Shown: piece after piece, positions 1 to 6,954 of the stretch
Position numbering within the stretch: position 1 is the stretch's first letter
Layout of the letters: the number at the start of each line of letters is the position of its first letter
NCBI GenBank assembly: GCA_964441025.1
Contig: CAYTXG010000017.1
Location: forward strand, 1 to 36,802
Direction of reading: 5' to 3'
Length of the DNA stretch: 36,802 bases
Origin: JAAZIN01 sp964441025
Lineage (GTDB): Bacteria > Bacillota > Dethiobacteria > DTU022
Translations under genes and position numbers: made by a program
Notes under the pieces: generated by a model
Seen by the model: the letters and a program-made list of their open reading frames with translations, nothing else
What the model was told of the DNA's origin: nothing
Databases searched by the model: none

Positions 1-60
1 CCCCCGGCTGCTGATCAACAGCCTGTGTACTGCCGGCTGGCCATGCAGTTCTCCGTCTTG

Positions 61-90
61 ATTATATCGATTATTTGGCGGCAGAGTCAA
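61..90 (-). promoter_or_regulatory. sigma-A-type promoter firing left out of the window
   Basis: On the minus strand a TTGACT -35 box (90-85) and a perfect TATAAT -10 box (66-61) are separated by 18 bases. Transcription would start near position 53 and leave the window at its left edge. A GGAG ribosome binding site then precedes a 9-codon reading frame at 44-15 (MASRQYTGC, then TGA), which overlaps an inverted repeat at 3-20 region (ggctg...cagcc). The gene served lies outside the window. The promoter match is good, but promoters cannot be proved by eye. Confidence 0.5.
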
Positions 91-254
91 TCGCGCTTTT
101 TGAGAGGTTCAGATGCAGAAAAGAGAGCTCCCGGCCCCGCGCCTGGCAGGCATATTTCCTTTTTCAAGATCCATGCAGGGATCTGTACAGCCGGAGCATA
201 ATAAAGAGAGCAGGCGCCGGGCTAAATACAACTGATTGAAGGGTGGTTCAGCAC

Positions 255-638
255 ATGGCAGAGGTAATCCGGGTTTCGGGAATATGGCAAAACGATGGGG
301 ACTACCATTTCACGGACGATGCCGGCAATCATCACACCGGGGAGATGAACCCCATCGAGCTTTTGGCTGCCGCACTGGTCAGCTGCACCGGCAAGACCAT
401 GCATACTATTATGGGGAGAATGAGAATAGAGCACAAAGGGTTTACCGTCACCGGCCTGGCCCGCTTTGCGGATGATGAACCCCGCAGGATTGGCTCCATT
501 GTGCTTGATGCCTCAATCAGGGGCGCCGTCTTGAGTGATTCACAAAAAGAGAGGCTCCGGGAGCTTGGCGAAAAGCACTGCCCCATCTCCCAAACGCTGA
601 AGCAGAGCGTGGATATTGAACTAAACATCGAAACATGA
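255..638 (+). CDS. OsmC/Ohr-family protein
   Basis: A 127-residue protein of the OsmC/Ohr superfamily, which includes thiol peroxidases that reduce organic hydroperoxides and related redox proteins of unknown substrate. The two family cysteines are visible: one in the central helix (VSCTGKT) and one near the C-terminus (KHCPISQTL), the usual reactive pair. The NPIELLAAALVSC helix start is typical of the YhfA-like branch. The ATG at 255 is preferred over an in-frame GTG at 243, because the aagggtgg ribosome binding site lies at 239-246. It is transcribed toward the leftward ABC operon and is probably a separate transcription unit. The substrate is not known; the length is slightly below the usual 135-145 residues. 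Confidence 0.85.
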   Translation: MAEVIRVSGIWQNDGDYHFTDDAGNHHTGEMNPIELLAAALVSCTGKTMHTIMGRMRIEHKGFTVTGLARFADDEPRRIGSIVLDASIRGAVLSDSQKERLRELGEKHCPISQTLKQSVDIELNIET

Positions 639-730
639 TCCACTAAACAGCGGCAGGGAGGGGCCGGTCGGCCTGAAACACAGCAATGAAAAACCGGGCC
701 TCTACCGGCATGGTGCGCCCGCTCCATCTA

Positions 731-1501
731 TCAGCAAACCACGCAGACAGTCCGCCCGGCGTCGCTGTCGTATCTTGTCTTGATGGCGAGCCCGTACAGA
801 TCTGAAAGCGTTTTAGAGCTTAGCGCCTTGGATGTCTCACCAACAAAGAATTCCCCCGCGCGGTTTAGGATAGCCACCTTCCCATTGAGGATAATCGCAT
901 GATCCGGATTATGTGTGGTCATGATCAGGGCATATCCCTCTTCAGCCAGCCGGCGGGCCATTTGCACGACGCGGTGCTGGTTCCCATAGTCCAGATGCGC
1001 CGTCGGTTCATCCAGCAAGATCAGCTGCGGCTGCTGCGCGATAACTCTCGCGATGGTGACCTGCTGCCGCTCACCGCCGGAAATTTCAGTGTACGGCTTA
1101 TCCCGCAGGTGTGCTATCCCCATCCGCTCCAGGGACTCATCGGCAATCCTGTAATCCTCCACACCGGGAACTGCGAACGCCCCGATATAAGGCGTGCGCC
1201 CCATGACTGTGAATTCGCGCACGGTAAAGGCGTAGGCGGGCGTATGAATTTGCGGGACATATCCGATCACCTGAGCCACCTCGCGCAGGTTCATCCTGGA
1301 CATGGGCTGCCCCTTCAGAAATATCTCTCCCGCTCCGGGGCTGTAAAGATTGGCTATGCAGTTGAGAAGCGTCGACTTTCCCGAACCATTGGGGCCGAGG
1401 ATAGAGAGAATTTCTCCCCGGTTCACCTTGAAACTGACATCATGGAAGATTGTGCGGCCCCTATCATAGCGAAAGCCGAGGTTTTTAACCTCGAGGATCA
1501 T
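731..1501 (-). CDS. ABC transporter ATPase, FecE/BtuD type (possible molybdate/tungstate importer)
   Basis: A 256-residue cytoplasmic ATPase that would power a class II ABC importer. Walker A (GPNGSGKST, near residue 38), the signature motif (ISGGERQQ) and Walker B with the catalytic Glu (LILLDEPTAHLD) and a switch His (TTHNPDH) are all present, so it should be active. The ATG at 1501 overlaps the TGA of the permease gene (ATGA), which indicates translational coupling. A longer reading frame reaching 1606 only covers the permease gene in another frame. The family normally carries iron-siderophore or cobalamin complexes. The operon context (oxyanion-binding fusion protein, Moco-like leader) makes a MolC-type role in molybdate or tungstate import more likely; this is inference. 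Confidence 0.9.
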   Translation of the reverse strand: MILEVKNLGFRYDRGRTIFHDVSFKVNRGEILSILGPNGSGKSTLLNCIANLYSPGAGEIFLKGQPMSRMNLREVAQVIGYVPQIHTPAYAFTVREFTVMGRTPYIGAFAVPGVEDYRIADESLERMGIAHLRDKPYTEISGGERQQVTIARVIAQQPQLILLDEPTAHLDYGNQHRVVQMARRLAEEGYALIMTTHNPDHAIILNGKVAILNRAGEFFVGETSKALSSKTLSDLYGLAIKTRYDSDAGRTVCVVC

Positions 1502-2586
1502 CGAACCTGTCTCCTTTGCTTGAACAAGATGAAAATAAAAAATGGGGCTCCGATTACACCGGTGAGAATACCGAGCCTCAATTCTGCGGAGGTAAGGGTA
1601 CGGCATAGAATATCAATGATCAGCATGAAGATGCCGCCGAAAACCATGGCGATGGGGAGCATTTTTTTATTGTCCGAACCGATAACCATGCGTGCGGTGT
1701 GTGGAATCACCAGGCCGACCCAGCCGATTGTTCCGGAAAGGCAAACACAGCTTGCGGTGATCAGCGTGGAACAGAGGATGAACATGCCCCGGGTGGTGCG
1801 CAGATTGATCCCCAACGTCTTCGCTTCATTGTCGCCCAGTGAAAGCACATTCAGCCGGTATCGCGCGAGCAAGATCAGCGCCATGGGAAAAAGGATTGTC
1901 GGAAGAACAGGCAGCATGTCCTCCAGGGTAATCCTGGCAAAGGAGCCCATCATCCAGTAAGTTATCTCTGCCAGCTGGGTGTCGGTATCCGCAACGAACT
2001 TGATGATGCTCATGATCGAGGACATCAGGCTGCCGATAACAATGCCCGAGAGAACCAGCACAGTCATGGAATCATTGCGAATTAATCGGGGGATGCTTAC
2101 GGTAATTGCAACAGCGATGAGCCCACCCGCGAATGCGCCCAGCTGGATGGCAAGGCTGCCCGAATTCATCAGGATCGCAGTTGCCGCACCCACACAGGCG
2201 CCGGAGGACACTCCCAGCAGGTCGGGAGATACCATGGGATTTTTGAAAATGCTCTGGTAGGTCGCGCCGGAAAGCGACAGCGCCGCCCCGATAACGATGG
2301 CGGCAATCGTCCTGGGAAGGCGGAAGCTTATGACAACTGCGTCCTGCATATCGGACCAGGTTTTCTCTATTGGGAATACCTTGGAAAATACGATCTGAAA
2401 TGTATGGCCAAAGGGCACTCCATACCGGCCCACGGCCAGTGATACTGCAAAAATAACCGCAAGCAGGATCACAGAGAGCCAAAATATCCCCTGATATTTA
2501 GCCCTATCAAGAATGTTTATTTTTTTAAGCACGACCCCCCCGCCGGCTGCGGGGAGGCCATGCCTGTTGCGATAGGCTGTTTTCAT
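1498..2586 (-). CDS. ABC transporter permease, FecCD/BtuC family
   Basis: A polytopic membrane protein of about 362 residues, with the ten-helix pattern of the FecCD family. Recognisable family stretches are RLPRTIAAIVIGAALSLSG, the NPMVSPDLLGVSSGA segment and GTIGWVGLVIPHTAR. It would form a homodimeric channel with two copies of the ATPase encoded just downstream. The ATG at 2586 is given; a TTG lies two codons upstream, and a GTG preceded by a G-run at about 2529-2524 would make a shorter protein nearer the usual 330-350 residues, so the start is unsettled. It lies 12 bases after the binding-protein gene and overlaps the ATPase gene by 4 bases. The substrate cannot be read from the permease. 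Confidence 0.9.
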   Translation of the reverse strand: MKTAYRNRHGLPAAGGGVVLKKINILDRAKYQGIFWLSVILLAVIFAVSLAVGRYGVPFGHTFQIVFSKVFPIEKTWSDMQDAVVISFRLPRTIAAIVIGAALSLSGATYQSIFKNPMVSPDLLGVSSGACVGAATAILMNSGSLAIQLGAFAGGLIAVAITVSIPRLIRNDSMTVLVLSGIVIGSLMSSIMSIIKFVADTDTQLAEITYWMMGSFARITLEDMLPVLPTILFPMALILLARYRLNVLSLGDNEAKTLGINLRTTRGMFILCSTLITASCVCLSGTIGWVGLVIPHTARMVIGSDNKKMLPIAMVFGGIFMLIIDILCRTLTSAELRLGILTGVIGAPFFIFILFKQRRQVR

Positions 2587-2598
2587 TGACAAAGGTAT

Positions 2599-3741
2599 TT
2601 ACTGAACAGGCATTTCTGCAGTCCCGTCAGGGCGGAGACCGTCAAGCATGTACCCTGCCTGCACAGGGGTGAGCTCGTAATCAGTGTACGTCTTGTAAAA
2701 ATCGATGATCTCATCGACCATGGAGTCCCTGGTGATGCCGTTGGCCTCTGCAATTTCAGGCTGGAGGCACAGCAGAGCGTAGTTGATCTGGAGCTGGCTC
2801 TCAAGGCCGAAGCGCTCCCAGTTGAAACAGGCATATGGATTGGTGTACACCCTGCCGCCAGTGACCGCTTTCAGGTTTTTCCATCCGCTGGTCGTTTCCA
2901 GGGCTTTTTTCAACACATGCTGATAAACACCGCCGCAGATAATTGCATCGGGATCCAGCTCAAAGACCGCCTCGGGAGTCACCTCTGATCCCTCGAGCTC
3001 CATCAGCCTTGCTGCATAGATGCCGCCGGCAGACTCGGTCCAGTCGGAAAAGATGCTATCGGCAGCCATGGTCGTGGTCAGGGAATCGCCCTGTCCGGCG
3101 ATATAGTACATCACCGGCCGATCAGCCTCGGCAATGTCGGCGGTCAGGCTCCTCACCTTTGCCTGCCTGGTTTCTACGGCAGAACACCAGGTGGCAAGTT
3201 TCTCCTGATACTCTCCGCCCAGCACTTCGCCCAGGATAGTGTAAGCTTTGATCATAGTTGCATAGTTGTCAAAGTAGATGTTGATGGCGGGGATGCCGAC
3301 TTCGCGGATCTGCTCTGCAAAGCCATCCTTGGCTGTGCTTGGATGTATGATTACCAGATCCGGGTCCAGCTTGATGATGTCTTCGATAGAGGGGGTCGTG
3401 CCTCCAAGCTCGGGAATGTCTGCCGCACCCGGATAGAACAGCCCGGTCCAGGAACTCATGGTGGCGGGACTGTTTACAGCAAGGCCCACAATCAGGTCTC
3501 CGGCGCCCATAACAAAAAACGAAGCGGTTCCGGCAGGCCATAGATTAACTATACTTTTAACTTCCCCAGTAATCGTCACCTCATCGCCGCTCATGTCGGT
3601 GATGTTAACTACTCTCTCTTCCGGCTCCCCTTCCCCTTCTTCGCCCGGGCCGGCAGTCTCGGTGCCGCACCCTGCGGCAACCACCGCGACCATCGCCAGC
3701 ACAATAACTAGAGAGGTGAGTTTTGCAATATTACTTTTCAC
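2599..3741 (-). CDS. periplasmic-binding-type lipoprotein of a class II ABC importer
   Basis: A 380-residue substrate-binding lipoprotein. The N-terminus is a signal peptide with the lipobox VAAGC (Cys25), followed by an acidic Gly/Glu linker and then a two-lobe FepB/BtuF-type domain: NLWPAGTASFFVMGAGDLIVG, then the PSIEDIIKLDPDLVI motif, a long backbone helix and a C-terminal lobe. It would capture the ligand outside the cell and hand it to the permease. The GTG start at 3741 has a GAGGAGG site 5 bases upstream. Known relatives bind iron complexes, cobalamin or, in the MolA branch of Haemophilus, molybdate/tungstate. The neighbours favour the last, but the binding residues cannot be judged by eye. 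Confidence 0.87.
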   Translation of the reverse strand: MKSNIAKLTSLVIVLAMVAVVAAGCGTETAGPGEEGEGEPEERVVNITDMSGDEVTITGEVKSIVNLWPAGTASFFVMGAGDLIVGLAVNSPATMSSWTGLFYPGAADIPELGGTTPSIEDIIKLDPDLVIIHPSTAKDGFAEQIREVGIPAINIYFDNYATMIKAYTILGEVLGGEYQEKLATWCSAVETRQAKVRSLTADIAEADRPVMYYIAGQGDSLTTTMAADSIFSDWTESAGGIYAARLMELEGSEVTPEAVFELDPDAIICGGVYQHVLKKALETTSGWKNLKAVTGGRVYTNPYACFNWERFGLESQLQINYALLCLQPEIAEANGITRDSMVDEIIDFYKTYTDYELTPVQAGYMLDGLRPDGTAEMPVQ

Positions 3742-3812
3742 GTTTTCCTCCTCTTTTCTTCCTGATATCTCTTTGGAGCACTCCAGTGATACCTACCGCA
3801 ACCTTACCGCCG

Positions 3813-5123
3813 CTATTTGACAGGATCCTCGCCAAAAACACCCTCGCGGGCCAGAAAACCGCTCGCTTCCTTATCAATTGCCAAAAACATCCCGGCGAAT
3901 TCCTTCGCCGCATCCCTGTGAAGCGAAGTCCTGGGAATGGTGAGCGCATGGGCGATGGGTGTTGCCGTTACCGTGTTGTTTTCGTCCACTGCAAAGCTGA
4001 CCCCGGCATATTCTTCAGCCAGCGCCGGATCGGAAAGATCCATGATCGCAGGAAGCTCCGCAAAATTTCTTCCCGACATCTTCGCCCCCGTATAATAAGT
4101 GAACTCGTATTTTGCCTGCTTCAGGAAACCAAAGGGGCCGGGATCTTTTTCCATGCCGTAATGGCCCGGGTGGTTCATCAAGCGATCGGCAAGGCCCGGC
4201 CTGTAAAGATCTGCCAGCAGCATGGCCATGACAGCGCGGTAGCCGCCGGGATCGCCGTAGGGATTGTGATGCTTGAATGTCGCATCAGCCGCAGTCAGCC
4301 TGTCCACCCAGTTTTCATTCGTAATATCGTCGCCCATTACAACAATCTTGTTTCCCGCCCAGATGCGGTATCCGCCGGCATGCGCAGGCACCATCATGGA
4401 GCGGATGATGGCGTCATCGGCAGAGATCAGCAGATCGCAAGGCTCACCGCCTATGCAATCGCGGATCAGGTTCACGGAACCACCCGGGGTAACAGCGGCG
4501 GGCAGCTCGGGATGAATTCGGTTCCATTCCTCTGCTGTCTCTGTGACCAGCCTGAAAGATACGCCCGCACAGAATATATTCAGGCGGTACGGTGCAAGCT
4601 CTCTCTCCAGCAGGGCAACGGCTTCGGCTTTTTCCCTGCGCACATCGGTCACCTTCTGCGCCAGGATGCCCAGAAAGTTGCGCAGCATGATCCCCTGTGC
4701 CGCACAGTACTGCTCACCATAAAACCCGGTCAGCATTTCACCGCTCATACGGAGCATGTACAGATCAAAGGCCTCGTTTTGCGGGCCCCCGGGTGGCGGC
4801 CCCTTGTGTTTCATTTTCGGCGCGCTGCTCATCCGCATTTCGGAGAGACAGGGGATCTCGCCCATCATCATGCCCGGTTCGGCAAACTTTGGCATGTTGT
4901 AAACATCCAGCCGCGGCTCCAGCTGCTCAAGGGGCTTTCCCTTGAGGACCACACAAAAAATCCCTTTGTCCAGATCAATTGGCGGCATGCCGCGCGTGCC
5001 GGCTTTGCGCCGGACGATTTCAGGTCCCATGGCTTTGAGCAGCGCGAGCAGGGCATCGTCATCCATACCTTGAAACAGCGTTGTACTCCTCAATTCCGGT
5101 AAAAATTCTCGATATTTCGGCAT
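3813..5123 (-). CDS. CRP/FNR-type sensor domain fused to a WtpA/ModA-type oxyanion-binding domain
   Basis: A 436-residue protein of unusual make-up. Residues of about 8-160 look like a cyclic-nucleotide-binding (CRP/FNR effector) domain: LFQGMDDDALLALLKAM, a GEIPCLS turn and MLRMSGEML, followed by the long dimerisation helix (LRNFLGILAQKV). In place of the helix-turn-helix there is, from about residue 185, a binding-protein domain like the tungstate/molybdate protein WtpA: LNIFCAG, TPGGSVNLIRDCIGGEPCDLL, ENW, DPGGYRAVMAM and LPAIMDLSDPALAEEY. There is no signal peptide, so it should be cytoplasmic. The ATG has a perfect GAGGAGG site 6 bases upstream. It is the first gene after the riboswitch-like leader and 71 bases before the importer genes. 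A role as cytosolic molybdate/tungstate sensor, buffer or transport regulator is inferred; a DNA-binding role is unlikely without an HTH. Confidence 0.8.
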   Translation of the reverse strand: MPKYREFLPELRSTTLFQGMDDDALLALLKAMGPEIVRRKAGTRGMPPIDLDKGIFCVVLKGKPLEQLEPRLDVYNMPKFAEPGMMMGEIPCLSEMRMSSAPKMKHKGPPPGGPQNEAFDLYMLRMSGEMLTGFYGEQYCAAQGIMLRNFLGILAQKVTDVRREKAEAVALLERELAPYRLNIFCAGVSFRLVTETAEEWNRIHPELPAAVTPGGSVNLIRDCIGGEPCDLLISADDAIIRSMMVPAHAGGYRIWAGNKIVVMGDDITNENWVDRLTAADATFKHHNPYGDPGGYRAVMAMLLADLYRPGLADRLMNHPGHYGMEKDPGPFGFLKQAKYEFTYYTGAKMSGRNFAELPAIMDLSDPALAEEYAGVSFAVDENNTVTATPIAHALTIPRTSLHRDAAKEFAGMFLAIDKEASGFLAREGVFGEDPVK

Positions 5124-5154
5124 GAAAACCTCCTCTGTTCACTTAATTTTTTAT

Positions 5155-5183
5155 AAAAAATAACGCCCTTGAAAAGGCGTTAT
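5155..5183 (-). terminator. intrinsic terminator in the leader of the oxyanion operon
   Basis: Read leftward, TAACGCC and GGCGTTA form a 7-bp stem (8 with a flanking A-U pair) around an 8-base loop, followed at once by six U residues. It lies between the promoter and the first gene, 31 bases before the ATG at 5123, so it can only act as an attenuator of that operon. This makes the folded RNA upstream of it a likely switch. Confidence 0.8.
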
Positions 5184-5204
5184 GCAACAACATACTCTGT
5201 GACA

Positions 5205-5315
5205 TGTTTCCTTTCCAAAATGGGAGGCATGGTGGCTAATCCATACCCTTAAATATGGCTTCCGCCATATTACCGTTAGACAGTGCCATTTTTAATAACT
5301 GCCTAATCGGAAACA
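5205..5315 (-). promoter_or_regulatory. structured leader RNA, candidate Moco/Tuco riboswitch
   Basis: The leader folds into a closed multi-branch shape. P1 pairs 5315-5309 (TGTTTCC) with 5211-5205. Inside it lie a 9-bp helix (5306-5298 with 5284-5276), an 8-bp hairpin capped by a GGAA tetraloop of GNRA type (5271-5252), and a 7-bp hairpin (5247-5241 with 5232-5226). A GCCTCCC stretch (5228-5222) followed by GGAAAGG resembles, from memory, the conserved core of the molybdenum/tungsten cofactor riboswitch (Rfam MOCO_RNA_motif). The genes controlled fit: an oxyanion-binding fusion protein and an ABC importer. That it is a switch is well supported by the terminator downstream; the identity of the ligand is less sure. 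Confidence 0.55.
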
Positions 5316-5347
5316 AATATTAATTTCCCAACAATTGGCTCACATGT

Positions 5348-5376
5348 AATGTATCACCTTGCACTCCCAAAGTCAA
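5348..5376 (-). promoter_or_regulatory. promoter of the oxyanion operon
   Basis: TTGACT (5376-5371) and TACATT (5353-5348) are separated by exactly 17 bases. The predicted start near 5340 gives a leader of about 215 bases that carries the whole folded region and the terminator before the first ATG. Confidence 0.6.
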
Positions 5377-5408
5377 TTCCATTTTCCCTTTTTCGACAGG
5401 ATCCCGAT

Positions 5409-6524
5409 TTATCCCAGGTTTTCCGGATTCAGCCCTTCAAGCTCAGGCAGGACGAACAGGCCGTCCTTCCTGATCAGAACATCGTCAAAATAGATCTCAC
5501 CGCCGCCGTACCCGGAAGTCTGAATGCAGACCAGGTCCCAATGGACAACGGATTTGTTGCCATTGTTGCTGTCATCGTAGCAGCTGCCCGGCGTGAAGTG
5601 AAAAGAGCCGGCGATCTTCTCGTCAAAAAGGGTGTCATTAATGACGCCGGTGATGTAGGGATTAACACCCAGGGCAAATTCTCCCACATACCTGGCCCCT
5701 TCGTCGGAATCCAGAATCTTGTTCATCCTCTCCGGATCGCTGGATTCTGCCTTGATGATCCTGCCCTTTGAGAATTCAAGACGGATATCCCTGAAAGTAA
5801 AACCGTGATACTCGGAGGGAGTGTTATAGGTAATCACACCTTCCACCGAATCCCTTACCGGCGCCGTGTACACCTCGCCGTCGGGGATATTGAGCCTGCC
5901 GTCACATTTTACGGCGTTCAGCCCCGCTATGGAAAAGCTGAGCTCCGTTCCCCTGCCCCTGATTCTCACCCGGTCCGTTCTATTCATCAGCTCAACAAGG
6001 GGATCCATCGCCTTTGACATTTTTGAATAATCGAGATTGCAGACCTTGAAATAGTGATCGGCAAAGGCCTCTGTGCTCATCCCGGCAAGCTGGGCCATCG
6101 AGGGGCCGGGATACCTCAAGACCACCCATTTTGTATCGGGCACACGAACCCGGCCGTGGACCTTTTCCCATACATGCTTCATAAAAAGCTGCATCTTCTC
6201 AGCGGGCACGTCGGAGAGCTCGGAGCTGTTGCCTCCCGAGCGGATGCCGATATAGGCATCCATTTCCTCCATCCTGGCCCCCTCATAGCGAGCCATCATC
6301 TCGAGCTGCTCAACGCTGCACTCCATGTAGAGAGCCCGGTTTACCTCGCTGTCCTTGATCGTTACCAGCGGTATGGCCCCCACCCTGTAAGCCTCCCGGA
6401 TCAGCTCCTTGACCAGAGACGTCTCCAGGCCAACCACCTCTATAAGAACCTTTTCATTCATCTTAAGCTCACATGAATAGTTGATCAGATTAGCTGCCAG
6501 TTTCTTTATCCTTGGCTCAACCAT
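5409..6524 (-). CDS. M29-family metallo-aminopeptidase
   Basis: A 371-residue cytosolic aminopeptidase of peptidase family M29 (thermophilic aminopeptidases AmpS/AmpT/PepS), which remove N-terminal residues from peptides with two metal ions. Family motifs can be seen in order: LRYPGPSMAQLAGMS, DGRLNIPDGEVYTAPVRDS with a ligand Glu, the EFALGVNP segment, the SFHFTPGSCYDDS region with the catalytic His, and a C-terminal VHWDLVC. The length matches the family (about 400). The ATG has an AAAGGAGG site upstream. It ends shortly before the promoter of the oxyanion operon and is probably transcribed alone; nothing links it to molybdate or inositol. Confidence 0.9.
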   Translation of the reverse strand: MVEPRIKKLAANLINYSCELKMNEKVLIEVVGLETSLVKELIREAYRVGAIPLVTIKDSEVNRALYMECSVEQLEMMARYEGARMEEMDAYIGIRSGGNSSELSDVPAEKMQLFMKHVWEKVHGRVRVPDTKWVVLRYPGPSMAQLAGMSTEAFADHYFKVCNLDYSKMSKAMDPLVELMNRTDRVRIRGRGTELSFSIAGLNAVKCDGRLNIPDGEVYTAPVRDSVEGVITYNTPSEYHGFTFRDIRLEFSKGRIIKAESSDPERMNKILDSDEGARYVGEFALGVNPYITGVINDTLFDEKIAGSFHFTPGSCYDDSNNGNKSVVHWDLVCIQTSGYGGGEIYFDDVLIRKDGLFVLPELEGLNPENLG

Positions 6525-6594
6525 GGCTCAACCTCCTTTGGCAATAGCCCATCCGCCCTGCTCACCCCTTCAAAAACCCGCATATTATTCCTTC

Positions 6595-6617
6595 AAAAAA
6601 AGCTGCTCAAGAGCAGC
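6595..6617 (-). terminator. terminator of the tRNA-Arg gene
   Basis: Read leftward, GCTGCTC (6617-6611) and GAGCAGC (6608-6602) form a perfect 7-bp stem with a 2-base spacer, followed by seven T residues. It lies 18 bases after the tRNA 3' end. Confidence 0.85.
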
Positions 6618-6634
6618 AAGGGCCAGTAGAGTAA

Positions 6635-6710
6635 TGGTGCGCCTGGGAGGATTTGAACCCCCGACCTGCGGATTAGGAATCCGTCGCTCTATCCCCTGAG
6701 CTACAGGCGC
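6635..6710 (-). tRNA. tRNA-Arg (anticodon CCU)
   Basis: A 76-base cloverleaf on the minus strand with an encoded CCA end. The acceptor stem GCGCCTG pairs with CAGGCGC, the D arm is GCTC...GAGC, the anticodon loop TTCCTAA carries CCT, and the T arm is GGGGG-TTCAAAT-CCTCC. The top pair of the anticodon stem (A27-C43) is a mismatch, which is tolerated. It decodes AGG codons. Its own promoter and terminator flank it. Confidence 0.93.
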
Positions 6711-6718
6711 ACGTTCAT

Positions 6719-6747
6719 ATTATTTCCCAAAAACTCCGATGTGTCAA
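6719..6747 (-). promoter_or_regulatory. promoter of the tRNA-Arg gene
   Basis: A perfect TTGACA -35 box (6747-6742) and AATAAT (6724-6719) lie 17 bases apart. The -10 box ends 9 bases before the tRNA 5' end, a usual distance for a short tRNA leader. Confidence 0.65.
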
Positions 6748-6954
6748 GGGTTTTGTACTTGCAGCCATTTGCGTTGCCTCCGCTATTTGCATGGAAAACT
6801 GATTGTTTGCTGCATCCTGGGCAGCTCGGTTTGGCGCAAACCCCAACCAAACTACCCGGGAAACTGTCCTACCCTAAAATAAAGCCTGATCTGCTGAACA
6901 ACTACCGGTTTTGAGCAGATCTCTCCCCTGTCTGTAATTTAAAATATCTATTTG

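Noticed and set aside
731..1606. Longer start for the ATPase gene at 1606
   Set aside because: The extra 35 residues are an out-of-frame reading of the permease end; the ATGA overlap at 1501-1498 gives a normal family N-terminus.
6866..6879. tcctaccctaaaa shared with the hairpin near 31550 as a terminal repeat of an insertion sequence
   Set aside because: I could not find a matching inverted end on the other side of the transposase gene, so an element boundary is not supported.
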